From positions 1 through 64,000 of the forward strand of contig RXOD01003800.1 of assembly GCA_005223375.1 (NCBI GenBank): 64,000 bases of DNA, written 5' to 3'. Source of the DNA: Amoebophrya sp. AT5.2. Taxonomy: Eukaryota; Sar; Dinophyceae; Syndiniales; Amoebophryaceae. The notes under the pieces were generated by a model, which searched no databases, was not told the DNA's origin, and saw only the letters and a program-made list of their open reading frames with translations. The position numbers were made by a program, and so were the translations under genes. How positions within the stretch are numbered: position 1 is the stretch's first letter; the number at the start of each line of letters is the position of its first letter. Positions 47,301 to 59,585 of this stretch are shown piece after piece.

Positions 47301-50300
47301 TCGCAAGCTCGGCGCGATGGGCCTGCTTCACCGCGGCGAGTTGTCGGAAGTGCGCGAGGCTCTCGCAGCGCAGCCCGTGGTTCAGCTCCGCGAGACGGGA
47401 GTCCAAGAACCGGAACCCGCGACGAAGCCGCTGCTGATGACCCGGAGCGATGTTGGAGTTTTGCAAAACGCCGAGACCCATGACGGTGGACTCAACAAGC
47501 AGCGAGTGCATGGGCTTCATTTCAAAGCGGACCCGGTAGCCAAACTTCTCGAAAATGTGTTTCTCGGCGGCAAGCAGCGCGGCCGGGATACAACCTACAA
47601 AGCCGGAATCGACACCTCCGTTAGCAGTTGAAGCAGCAGGAACAGCGGCCCTCCCTCCACTGGACGCGCCTACGGCTTCCGCGCCACCCCGTCCTGCCTC
47701 TGACGGTGGGTCAACGTTCTGTTGTGAAGACGCAACAGCGGCCCCTCGTCCAGCACTTCCAGATTGCGGCTGCGACTGCGATTCCACCCCGGCGCCTTCT
47801 TCTCCCTTCTTCACGTCCAATCCCTTGTCCCTGACCAACAACCCGTCGAAACACAGCGCCGACACCTCCAACCCGAAGCCGTACTTGTCCGCGCTCAACA
47901 CCTCTTCCAATTCGCCGAGAATCGCGTCCTCCACCTCGCCGATGACGTACGCCAGAGCGGTCCGCTTTGGGTGCGGCTTCCCCGCGTTGTGAAACATTTG
48001 CGCCAGGTCCTGGCGCAACATGGCCACCACCTCCAGACACATCTCGGCCTCCTGCGCAAATCGGCGCACGAACTTCGAGTCCTCGTTCTTGTGGTTGTAC
48101 AGAAGGTGGTTCTCGCAGCCCACCTCCCTCTTCCATGCGCCGATACTACCGCTGTAGAGCAGTCGCAGGAACAGTTGCTTGGCCTGCTCGCGAGTGACGG
48201 CGTAGTGCCGCATCACCTCCTTCAGACACGTCTCGCGGAGCGAGTGTTCAGGTACGGCCTCCCCCGACGCGGCATCACAGGCGGCTGGTGCTGGCTGCCC
48301 GTACATCCGAATACTGGACAGCGGGTGCTCGTCTGCCTCAACTGGTCGCAGCAGCCGGTCGAACTTTTTCGCGGTCGCGCCCCCCGTCTGCTTCACGTTC
48401 TCCAAAAACTGCTTCACCCCTTGCTTGAAAGCATCTCTCTCCATCAGCTGGCACAGTATCGTCGGGTAGCAGTTCACGATGTCCACGTCCGTCAAGTAGT
48501 GTCCGCAGGCCGCCGCGCGGCACTCGCGCGTGACCGATTGCAGCGACACGGGGCCTTCCGCGTACCGTCGTCCCATCTCCCGCGGCCGCCTGTAGGTGCG
48601 CGGAATCTTTCCCTTGCATTCGATTGCCTGCTGCAGGAAGGCTTTGGCCTGCTCCTGCCGCCGGTCCGTGTTCCGCGCGACGTAGTAGGCCAACGTGGAG
48701 ACGTCCACGTACTCGATATACGTCTTGTTTTCACACGGGGGTGGAGTATAGTCGCTGTGGATCGCGGGCTGGGGAGCGGTGTTTTTCGGCGCGGGCTGCT
48801 TGCTGCCGACGCTGCTGCCCTCCCGCGACTCGCTCGCCAACATCTTGCGCTGGCGCTTCGCGCTATTGGTCCCCTTTACGGATCTTCCCGCGGAGGAAAA
48901 GGACGATGGTCTTGGTGCTTCTGCTCCTCCTGGTGCAGCTCCTGCATCTACCCCCGGTTCTGGTTCGAGCATTCCGGTGCTGCAAAAGGGATCGTGTGAC
49001 ACAAGCGACACATCAACGTCGTCGGGGTCGAAGAAATGCTCTCTGCCCGCTGGAACTTTGTTCGTGAGCAGTACGGCCTTCTTCTTGGCCGCGTGAGCTC
49101 GCTCCTGCGCCGCAGCGGCAGCAATACCGCCAAGGCCAAGTCCACCTTCTCCATCCTCTGGGTCGACCGGACTGTCGAGTACGTCGCTCACCGCGAATTC
49201 GTCGTCGAGGCGCGAGGCCTGCGTGAACCCGCCGTTTTCCAGGATGAAGCTCGTACTCGCATACAGCCGATTCGACGCTGAGTTCGAACTGGAGGCGGCG
49301 CTTGTATTCAGATGCCCATGCGGGGAGGCGGCCGCGCCACTTCCTCTACTTGGAGGCCCGTCGCGTGGCGCAAGATTCCGAGTTTGCAGAGGCGGAGCTT
49401 GGACCAGATGCAGGCTGCTGTCGTGTGGGGCATTATTTGCAGCGCACTCGCCGACGTTGTTCTCGTTATCTTCATCGCGTTCTGGTGGGCCGCGCTTCAA
49501 GCTGTTCGCTCGGAGTTCCCCCGCCGCGCCCTCCTCGCTGGACGGCAGTGAGGGGTTACTGCTCGGCAGGGATCTACTGCTGTTGTTCGATATGCGCAGC
49601 TCTTCGCCCTTCCCATCCTCGCTGGGAGCGCCGACGTTGAGCGATGAAGAAGAGTGACCGTCGTCCTCCTCCTCGTCTTGATCATCGCCGTCGGGTACGG
49701 CTGCTACGCTCGTCGCGGCTCCGCGGCTGCCCTGAAGCTGTTCGCTCGCGCCGGCGACCACGACAGAGCCGGCGCTCGAGCATCTGTTATCATCAAGAAC
49801 ACGATGGCGGCTCCGGGTCGCGTAGTTGACGCTTCGGTCCTCGGCCTTCTTCCTACTGCTGTCGCGGGTCCTGCGGGTTTGGTCCCCATCCTCGCCGCCG
49901 CCGCGGCCCGCGTGAAAGTGGGAGTCTGCCTCTGCTGCACTTCGACTTCCGCCTTCATCTTCGTCTTCGTCCGTACCACCGATGACACGCGACGAAGTCG
50001 AACTCACCTGCTGGCCGCTTTCCCTGTCGCGAACAAAGGTCCCCACCTCCAAACCGTCCGTCATTCGCTTCATCCGCTTGAGCGCCGGCGGCTCTGCCGT
50101 CTGCGCTTCGCGCACCACCTCCGATGCCGACATCCGAACTCGTTTCGTCCCGCTCACGAGGTCGTGGGCCTCATCAACACTCCCAACGATCTCGACCCCG
50201 GCCTCTTCCTGCTTGCGAATCAGCGTCTGCGCGAAGGTCTGCGCGAATTTGCCGATTGTTTTTTCCCGAAAGTCGGCGTCTATCGGTGTCTGCAGGAAGG

Positions 50301-52038
50301 ACAGGCTTGCGTCGCGCGCTAGGCGGTCCAAATTCTGCAAGGAAGGCACGAGCTGCTTGCTTGTTCTGTTACGACCGGACAGGGACGCGCTTGTCCCCGG
50401 CATGGACTGGCTTCCGCGAAGAAGCGTCGTGCCGCCCAAGGACTTGCCCGTCTGAAACTGCAGCTGCTCCTCGTGGCGCATGTGCATGTCCCTGTGCATG
50501 TCCCTATGATCTTCCTCCACCCGATCGTTGACTCGCTGCAGAGGAGGGAGGCCAGCGGAGGCGGACGAGGCTTCTGACCCTACTGAAGCACCTGCATCTC
50601 GAGCTCGAGCTCCTAATACGTCCACGAAGTTCTGCTTGTGCTGCTCCCCTGCGCTGCAGCGGAGTTGATCGATTCGCAGTTGCTGTTGCAGTTCCTGGTG
50701 GCAGAGACCAAAACCACCTTCAACTGGACTGCAACGCGTGCCAGCCGGGGGAATCACCCGATCGTCATTTGCATTTTCATGCTCAGCCTCAGGCGCGACT
50801 TCTTGCATAATTTCGCCTTCGTCTCCTTCCATTTGCATTCCGGACGCTTCAGCGTCAAAGTCAATGCGCTGGTCAGGCTCATCCTCATATTCCTGCTCCT
50901 CCAGAAGAAGTTGCGCACCCTGCTCCCCATCGTCGTGAGCACGAGCCGCACTATCTTCAAACGCAACTGGATCCTGAGCTCCCTCAACATCACGCATCTC
51001 ATTCTCGTCCATCTCCACGTCGTCGCCATCGTTATCATCATAATTCTCGCCGTGAAGAGGGTGACCGATGAACGAGTCGCTTTCATCTTCGTGGAAAGGA
51101 TTGTGCGACAACTCGTCACGTGGTGACAGCTCAACTTGCCTCTCGGCGTGGTAGTTGCCAAGTACGTTCAGCGACGACTTCTGGACGTCCATGTCAAGCT
51201 TAGCGTCGTCGGCGTGGTGGACGTCCATGTCGACAGGAGGTTCCGACAGCGCGTCTTTGTAAGAGGAAGATCCGGATGGACTATTTTTGCTGATGCTGAA
51301 GCGATCCTGCCGCTGGAACTGATTGAACAAAGCTGCGTCCTCCTCCTCGTCCTCGACGTCGTTTTTTTCCTCAAACGGCGCGAATGGATTTATGTTCGGA
51401 CTACGTAGGAGGTTCGCCCTATCACCGCCGTTGTTCTTGTTCGACGGAGGGAATAAGTCGCGGCTCGGACTGTGCGCCGCCTGAAGGTCTTCATACGAAC
51501 CTCCACTCGGAAGATTCATCGCCGCGTTCGGGAACAGGAGATGAGCTTGAGCGTCGCCTTCGCGCGGCGTCACCATGCCGTCTTCGCTGTACGAAATTTC
51601 TTCCTGCTGCTGTGCATGCCGGTGCACTTCTCCCTTCCTCGCTTCGACTACCACCTCCGGTGGCACCGGCAGATCCTGGTGCTGGTGGTTTTCGTGCTGG
51701 TCGACGATGACGGCGTGATTCAGAACTGAGTCGTTCGAACGGCTGGACTGACTATTCACCGCGCCGAACGTATTCAGGTGGATGAGTCCTGACTGCTGTT
51801 CCTCTTGCAGCTCTTCTTCCTGTTCTTGGACAACCTCTAGCGGCGGGTCCACTAGTACGTCTTTCACCATCTGCTCGTGATCGACCCCGACGTCGACTCT
51901 GTCTTCGCATTCACTGCTTCTTTTGCTGCTATTACAGCTCCGAACACTGCCCCCACCGTTCAAGGAAGAAGAAGAAGAAGCACTGCTGCGTGATGCTCCT
52001 AGCTCTAGAAGGTCCTGGCACAACTTTGATTTTTCCAT
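44353..52038 (-). CDS. Giant protein: acidic N-terminus, polymerase-palm-like module, coiled coil, SANT/Myb-like domain
   Basis: Two exons, 52038-45095 and 44893-44353, joined in phase 2 (GT-AG); 2,494 residues. The first ~1,000 residues are acidic, low-complexity and disordered. About residues 1,100-1,420 form a folded module: GPVSLQSVTRECRAAACGHY, then DVDIVNCYPTILCQLMER, and later EVSALCFDGLLVRDKG. The spacing of D-x-D-x-x-N-x-x-P-T-I-L and (F/H)-D-G-L-x-V recalls modules I associate with replication proteins of giant DNA viruses; this is a pattern-level inference. A coiled coil follows (about 1,540-1,720). Near residue 2,050 is a SANT/Myb-like helix set, KVWTRQNITELKAARCD and NTFWADLAARVGKSGKF. 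The C-terminus is Asp/Glu/Gly-rich. The module could bind or synthesise nucleic acid in the nucleus. The open frame continues about 125 nt upstream of the ATG, so an additional 5' exon is possible. Confidence 0.75.
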
Positions 52039-52401
52039 CGCTCTCCACCAGACTCCTTTGACGTATCCGTCGACACTATGCAGCGGAAACTCGTCCGTGT
52101 CCCACTTTTTCAGGATCTGAAAGTGGTTGGGCCCCGTGGTCGCAAGGGCGAGTTCAGCTTCTCTTCAGCTACATTCGATATTAATCATTGAACTAGATCT
52201 TGATCTAGATCTAGATCTAGTTCTAACAAAAGACTGCGAGCGGATCTAGATCTAGTTCTAGAACTTTTAAGTTAGTAGAAATTTCCTCGTCCTAGTCCTC
52301 CGGGTCCGGAGCTGCAGCTGCGGCTGCATCGGGCACGGGCCTTGAATGATTCTTTCTTACGTTACTTCGAGCAGAGCCGCCCTTCTCCTACATTGGCATC
52401 A
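52039..52401. promoter_or_regulatory. Short spacer with palindromic GATCTAG repeats
   Basis: 363 bp between the Cys-rich gene's stop and the giant gene's ATG. It holds two copies of GATCTAGATCTAGTTCTA (52208-52225 and 52243-52260) plus partial palindromic repeats, and an in-frame open stretch next to the giant gene's start that may be a missed exon or 5' UTR. The functional role is unknown. Confidence 0.4.
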
Positions 52402-54244
52402 CTATCCGGTCTCCGAATGCGATTCGGTTTCGGCAGCACCTTTCTCCGGGGTTTCTGCTTCAGCTTCACGCTCGTTCCTTCGGGCCGGAACCTAGAGGTA
52501 GACAAAGCGCTCGCAATCGCGATTTTCTCCAGCGGCTGGTGGAAAGGAGTATACCCTACATACTTTACAAAACTGAAGACACGGCTTCTGCAGCACCGGC
52601 TTGGGACACGACATCACATCTTCGACTGTCGTGTGCGCAGAGTATAAACTTTTCCAGAGCTGCTTTTTAGTTAGCACTTCCGGGACACGGACAATTAGAC
52701 TTAAATGCGATTTTGAAATGTCTCTGCATAGAAATGCAACACCTGGTACAAGTTTCGCGGCAGCTTGTTCAGATCTTTCCGGAAGGCCAGGTCCATGCGC
52801 ACGCGGAGCGATTCCTCAACCTCGTCGTTTGGCCCGTCCTCCACCTGCGGCTGCGGGCCCCCTCGTTCATAAGTTTTGATGTTTCCTCGGTGTTTATTTG
52901 AAGTTTCCAGTTCTTCCCACCAGATCGTATTGTTCGCCTTAAAGGCCTCGCGCCACATCGACCCGTGAACCTTCGCGATTTTTCCGCCTCGCAGAAGTAG
53001 CGTGGTCGGATCCAGAGCGATGAGGATGGGTTCAGGCACCCAGTCGTACGGACCGCGTCCGGTCGCTTGTTCAATTTCAAGGCCCGAATCCGAACTGGAA
53101 TTCTCGCGTCCTTCGGGAACTTTCTTGAAGATGCTGCCCTTCAAACGCCACTGCGTGGGGCACGGGGGCGCAAATTCTTGTGAATCCGATTCAACGAGCT
53201 GGGGCTGGGCAGCAGGGCACGGCTCGATCCACCACGCCCGCAGGGTGAGTGCCTTCGCCTTCTCTTCCGACGTGTGGAGGCGGAAGCAGCAGTCGCAAAT
53301 GGGGGATCCGGGTGGAGCGTCGACAAGACACTCCGGAAAAAACTGCGCGCGGCAAATAAGGCATTGCTGCAGACAGGAGTCGGGATTCTCTGTCGTTGTG
53401 ATTGATTGACGTTGAATTTGCGCAAGCGCTAACATCTTCAAATTCATTGGTAGTTGTGCTTGTGCATGAGCAAGAGTTTTAGGATGGTCTCGTAAAAGAA
53501 TAGCACTAGCAGATCCTTACCCGCGCACTCTAGCTGCAGGCTCGAGGAGCATATGTTTGGCAGTGGCTCTGTCCCTGCGCAGGCGTCGCATTTGAAGTCC
53601 ATGGTGAAGCGGTCGATGCACTCGAGCGAGCCGGACGCGAACACGCGCGGCAGGAAATCGGCCGGGTGCAGGCAGGCCGCGCAGGTCCACACGCCGCACT
53701 GGATGCAGCGGATGTGCGAGGTCAGTCCGATCGCGTTCGTGTTGAAGACGACTGGCGCGTCCTCCCCGCGGTTCTGCGACTCGAACACCAGGCGTTCCCT
53801 CTGCTCCTCGGGAAGCCAGCACAGGTTGTCGTTCCCGCAGCGGTAGCAGGGCGTCGGTTCCATCAGCCTCCGCTGCTCCTCGCGGCGAGCGGAACTCAGC
53901 AGCGCGGCCTCGCTGGCGCGGAGACGCAAAACACTTGGGAGCTGTGGTTTCTCGGCCGCGCCGCCGGCGCGCCTGGACGGGCTGATGAGGATCTTCTTTG
54001 TGTGGTCGTGAAGGCGGCCGTGATCTTGAAGGTGGACAGAAGAAGAAGAACTAGAACTACTACCGCCAATCTGTTCGTTATTTCGAATCCGATTGTTTGT
54101 TTCGCGAATAGGAACGAGGCGGCTCGTTTCGCCTTCGAGGTTCGCTTGCGCTTGTCCTCGTGCAGGAGCTCTTTGTGACGGAGGACCAAAGTGGGAGCCG
54201 CCCAACCCAGGAAGGTTCAGGCTCATATGCCCGTTCTCGTCCAT
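52402..54244 (-). CDS. Cys-rich zinc-binding protein (PHD/RING-like)
   Basis: Four exons, 54244-53521, 53428-52750, 52723-52564 and 52491-52402; 550 residues, phase closing exactly. The intron 52724-52749 is only 26 nt and splices LNKLPRNL to DISKSHLSLIVRVPEVL. The Cys pairs are CYRCGNDNLCW, HIRCIQCGVWTCAACLH, FKCDACAG, CLICRAQFFPECL and CDCCFRLH. This is several zinc-ligand sets of the cross-brace kind seen in PHD and RING fingers, but the spacing fits no single named family. The N-terminal 120 residues are low-complexity. Exon 3 adds a short Cys cluster (MSCPKPVLQKPCLQFCK) and the last exon is an E/A/R-rich tail. A protein-interaction or chromatin-reading role is possible; there is no direct evidence for either. 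Confidence 0.72.
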
Positions 54245-55294
54245 TCTTCTTCTTGGTTAACGCTGGACGAGGTCGATCAACACATCATGATATCCATCGG
54301 AAGCCGCCAACCTTAGCGTGTTCTTCGTTGAGTGTATTGAACTTGAACTTGTTGAGTTAGACTTCCACAAATGTTCTTTAACGTACACTACCAGTACTCC
54401 TCGATTTGCTGCTTTTGAGTCAGTTTCTTTGTGATTGTATCAATCTATACGAAGCTCGACTCGCGTTCCAAGGAAGAGGATCTGCCTCCGCGTGCTGGGA
54501 CACGGCAAGCTTTGCAAAACCCTACTGAAATGATATCTTTTTAATACACGTCGGTCGACGTCGGCAGCGGTGCCATCAAAAGTTTCTTCGTTTTCGCGAC
54601 TGTCATCTGTGCTCTGTCACTTCGCTCCTACGCCTACACTTCGCACGCAAGCACGATCTCTGGCTCTGCCTTTTTTGGTTCAGCAGAAGTTTCCACCCGG
54701 GGCCGGGTCGGGGAGGACGAATGGCTAGGAGCTTGAGCACCATGACGACCAAATGTAATATATCTCGCGGTACTTCCACGTAAATTTTCTACTTCATCAA
54801 TGTCCTCGCACCATCCAAAACACGCGAAGTTGTAAAAAACAGCTCCAACCTCCAAGAACGACCGGAAAGCTTCTAAAAAGGCAAATTGATCGATGCAGTT
54901 CCATCGATTCCATCCATTCCTTGAGATTTCGCTGAGACCTCCGCGAATGAGGGGAACGCGAGGGAAGACTTTGCTTCCGCAGATGAGCGATCGATTTCTC
55001 GTTCTCGATTTCCTTTGTGTTCTTGCGCAATTCAGTCCGTCTTGGGATTCTCATGAAAGACCTTGACCTGTCGTCCTTCCAAATGAAAAGAATACGGCTC
55101 GTTTGGAGAGACCACGTCCTCTGCACAACGAAGAATCCTTCGATTCTGCTTGATTTTTACCGTTGAAATTGGCCAAAAATAAAGTTTGCTTTTGTTATAG
55201 TAATTAGGTGTTGTGCATGTGCTGTAAGGTGACGGTGGGCGAGAGATCATCGCCACGATCGATTCTGATCGACGGCATCCAATCCTCTTGTTCT
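54245..55294. other. Spacer with a doubtful ORF (54634-55060, minus)
   Basis: 1.05 kb. On the minus strand two overlapping frames are open across about 54640-55060. One reads NGWNRWNCIDQFAFLEAF and then VGAVFYNFACFGWCEDID, ending at a stop near 54634. The other begins with an ATG (MRIPRRTELRKNTKE) at about 55051. Only one, or neither, can be coding; no splice model resolves it. The rest shows nothing. Confidence 0.3.
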
Positions 55295-58200
55295 TCACGG
55301 TGAATCGAAGACTGCGCTCCGTCTGTCCGCCCGTTCCGAGCCCCCTCGCGGCCCGCCACTAGGGCCGTCAAAGAGGCGTGCCTTTTCCAGCACCGAGAAT
55401 TCTCGTTCCCGTCGCGCCGGAGCCGAGGGAGCGCCGCCAGCCAGACCCACGCCGCCGGGTGGCACTAGTACGCTCATCCTGGAGTTTCGAGACCGCCGCC
55501 CCGCCGACATCGACATCCTTCCATCCGCGGTACCTCGCCGTTCTCGGTACGCCGCCGAACGGGACCGTTGCCCAGGCGTCGACTCAAAAACCAGTCCTCC
55601 GTGCTGGCTCTTGCGCGCCGCACTCCGGTTCAGCATCTCGTTTTGAAGTGCGCCGCTCCTGTCGCTTGGCGAACTCTGAATCATCACCGACAACCGCCCT
55701 CCGCTTCCCTTCGAAGACACTCTCGAGGCCGCTTTCGGCGACGCCATCTCGTCGAAAATCTCGAACTCGGCCTTTGTCACTTGTGACATGTCCTGCACCG
55801 GCTTGTTGCTGCGTGACCGCCCCCGGGACCCACTGTTGTCTCGCCGCAGTGCCGCACTGATGAATTCTTGCTGCGACCGGCTGTTTTCGTTCGCGTTTGC
55901 AGTGGCACCCCCCGCATTGCGGGAATTGTTCGAGTTGCTTCGGCCGCTTGGACCAAAGTAGGGCAGCGTGTTGCGGTTCCCGAACAGGAGTCCGCCAGCG
56001 CGTGGATTTCTCGGCGAGACGCCAGAGATGATGCGGCCCGACGCACCCTGGGAGATCGGCTGGTTATTGAGGTTGGTGTATGAGGATGAGCTAGATCCAG
56101 CAGCTGCGCCCGATCCCGAAGACGATGGAGCACCGCCTCCGGCTGTATTGCTCATTCCCGGGGGACCGAAGTTGCCAGCATTCGCCGACGCCTGGTAACT
56201 GTTGTTCGCCGAAGAAGAGGAAGATGAACCACTGCTCCCGCCGGCCGCGAGGTTCCCACCGATTGCGGCGCTCGGAATGTTCACTCCACCCACGTTCACA
56301 CTATTGTCGCCCCGCAAATCTGCCATCGTCGCCGCGAGTGCCGGGTCCGGCGGCGCCTCGTTTTCGTCGTAGTTGCCGCGGTGGATATGGATATCGGCGG
56401 CCTCGCGGAAGTGAATGCTATTGTTCAGCGAGATGGAGGGACTCGCGCCCCGGCTCCGCGGTAGCGGCTTCGAGTGACTTCCAGGCGGGTTGTTCACTCC
56501 ACCTGGCGGTTTTCTTTTTTCGTTCGACGGCGTCCGCGCCCGCATCATCCGATCCGGCAACTGGGCACTTGCGGAGCCCCCCGACCCGTGCCTCCGCAAG
56601 GGTCCAGAAATTTCCTGTGAGTGCGGGTTGACGTCACCCTGCGACATCGACATCGGGTCGTGTTCTACTCGGCGGTTCTGATCCTGCAAAGTTTGCCGCG
56701 CCGACGGCTCGAAAACAACGGACGTAGACGTGGCTGGAACGGAAATCTGCGGTTTCAACAGCCGGCTTCGTTCCCCCGAAACCGACCTCGAGACAAAGCC
56801 GGCGGGCTGAGAGTGGCTCGCATCGGGTAGCGTCGTCGGCGCGCCGATCACCGACGAATGGGCCCGGAGCAGCTTCTTCGGTCGCTTCGGATTGGGTTGC
56901 ACGACTACGCCCGTGGTATCCTCGCGGTCGCCGAACAGCCCGCCAACCTCCTTCAGTGCACGCTTCGTCGCGAATGTTAGCTCGTCCTCGTTTTCTTCCT
57001 CCCCGTTCTTATCTGTTTTTCCGGTCGCAGTGCCACTACCAGATCCTGCTCGTCCTCGCGCGGCTCCTAGGAGTTGGCTTCTCGTCGGCAGGAGCCCAGT
57101 CGTATTGCCGTCATCACCTCCACCGAACATGCGTTTTACCTGCTTGGTAAACCGCCCAACACCAAGCGTGGTTTCCTCCACGACGCCCGTCATAGGCTGC
57201 GCAACAGCTGCCGTGGCCGTAAGAAGAGCGGCCGACGATGCACTCGATGCCGACGGCGCTGCACCAGAGGGGGTCGGTGGTGTGTGCGAGCATGGTCGTT
57301 TGTTGTTTCCCGTGACGGAAACCACGGGTCGAGAAGATGAATTCTTCATGATCGATTTCAACTCCACCAAGCCAGTCACGTTCATGGCTGCACTTGCCTT
57401 GCTTGCGCGCTGCTGGCGCGCTGTCGATGCTCTTGCTGATGCTGAGGCTGACGACGCGCTACTAGAACTCGCTGCAGTGGCGCTCGGCTGCACCGCGGAG
57501 GCCACAGACGGAGCGGAAGGGGAAGCCCGGCTTGGATTTTTTATGTTCTGCTCCTTCCGCCATCTCTCTGCGCGCACCTCCTCGATACAGACGTCCGAAG
57601 GCAGAAATTGGCAGACGAAGTGCGCCTTGCCCTGTGCATGATGAACGGGCAACGGCGCCGAGTGCTCAACCAGACCGCTCATCTCGTTCAAGAATGCGGA
57701 GCCTGGCGGTAGGGCGGCTGAGTTCGACGAGAGAGCAGAAGGGTCCCTTATCGAGCTGGAAGATGGCCAGGCGCCCTGCCCCTCCGGGCGAGCTGATCCT
57801 AACAAGAGTACCGAATCTTTCGAAAGCATCGACGACGCCCCGGCCGCTGCCGCTCCCGGTGGTCGTTGTTCCGTGGAAGTAGTTGCATCGACGGTGCCCA
57901 CTGCTTGCCGCTTCGGCTTTGTTGGCGCTGCAGGTGCAGCTGCTGCTGCAGGTTTTTTTAGTTTTTCATCCATCTTCCCGTCTTCACAGTCCTGAAATTC
58001 GTCGTCGCAAAACATCTCGAACGAAGACTCTTGCGCCGGCTGCGGCTGCTGCATGCCCAGGCCCTGCTGCAAAGCAGATGAAGATGAAGACGACGCCGCG
58101 TGCATCCCTGCTAATGGGGCTGCTGCCGCTCCCCCGAAAACGCGCGGCCGGGCTGCTGGCTGGTGAGACAGCTGCTTAGCCTGTTTTAACGTCGACATCT

Positions 58201-59585
58201 CGTCCCAATTCATCACTTTCTTACGCACGTTTTCCCCTCGGAAAGCCGCATGCGATTCCAAGCCGCAGCCGGGAAATGGAAGCTCCTTCCAATCGGATTC
58301 CTGTCATAGACCAATCACCAATGATTGAAGATAAATAAACAAGAACAAAGATACTTAAACCAAAACAGAGCTTCCTTGGATGGATGTAAAAGCTCAGAAC
58401 AGTAAAAAAAGAACACAAATAAAACAAAGCAAGCAAGCGCGAGCCTCGCGGTCGGTGCAGCGGTCAATACCGAATCGAACAGATTTTTTCTTTCCGCCCC
58501 GCCGCCCGGTCCACCGTCGTCAAACGGATCCCAGTTCTCACGCCCACTTGAAGAGGACGACCCCATCTTACCCCACCCGGCGTTTCCCACCGCGCCCGGC
58601 TGCGACCCCAAAATTCCACGTTGGTCCCAGGTAGGACGGGCCATCCCACCAGCATCCGCACTGGTCAGCACGTTGAACGCGGTTCGCTTCCCACTGCTGG
58701 AGGAGGTGCTCGCGTTCGCAAAGGATGACGATGAAGATGGTCCTCCACCTCCAAATGCAGCTGCAGAAGAAGAGGAAGGCCCTGCCGCCGCGTCTTTGTC
58801 GTCCAGATCTCGTCTCACCCGTTCGACCATGCGCATCTGAAACCTTTCGTAGTCCTCCTGAAGCTTCTGGAGCGGCTCGGCTTTTCTGGCTATCCCCATC
58901 TTGTAGCAGTCATCACAGTCTTCGAACCGCCGATCGCGCTCTAACTGGGCCGCCCAGGCCATGTAAAAGAGACCTGGGAATGAGAAAACAAATGGCGTTG
59001 GCCTTGTGGTCCGTTGTTGTATGCTCGTATGTTACTTACGACAAGGACAACATCAACTTGATCAACGTTTAAAAACTAGAAAGCGAATGCAAACAGGATC
59101 AGCAGGAAGAGGAGCATCAGTTCAAGTTAGAGTTTAGTACCAAATGCCACGCCGATCTGTCTGGCCCACAGAAAGGCGAACATGTCCGTGCTGCTGCGCA
59201 AGGCGTTTTCTCCGTACATGAGCCACAAGCCGAGGTAGCGATAGTCCCGCCGGTACATCTCAGTTGCGTCGTCGGTCAAAAACTTCTTCAGCGCTTCTTC
59301 CAATAGCGCGACGAGCCCCTCCTGCGTTATTTGCTGCTTCTTGTCCTTGCTTCGCCCGGCCCCGCCGCAACTTCCCAAGTTTTGCTGCCACCACTTGGCG
59401 TAGACATGGTAGGCGCCGAGGTGGTCGGCGCCTGGGGAGGAGAGGGCCTGCTCGAATTTGAGCTTCTGCTGTTGTTGCTCCTCGGAATACTGATTGTCGT
59501 CGCGAAGGACGACCGCAGCGTCGCGACCTCGCTTGAGTGGAAAGATATTCTCCTTCGCCTGCTCGACCGCGGCAATGTCCGCCAT
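55295..59585 (-). CDS. MAD3/BUBR1-like spindle checkpoint protein (no kinase domain)
   Basis: Component of the mitotic checkpoint complex that restrains APC/C-CDC20. Three exons: 59585-59141, then 58973 to about 58481, then about 58301-55295; 1,314 residues. The exon 2/3 donor is not fixed (58481 keeps frame). Near the N-terminus QAKENIFPLKRGRDA is the KEN box in its MAD3/BUBR1 context. Residues 30-220 form the MAD3/BUB1 TPR region: RDYRYLGLWLMYGENAL, then FAFLWARQIGVAFG joined across the intron to LFYMAWAAQLERD and DCYKMGIARKAEPLQKL. Further on are an ABBA-like motif SFEMFCDDEF and LPSDVCIEEVRAERW, matching the region after the TPR in BUBR1. The last ~750 residues are S/A/G/N-rich and disordered, ending RRSAVFDSP, with no protein-kinase domain, as in fungal MAD3. 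Confidence 0.85.
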
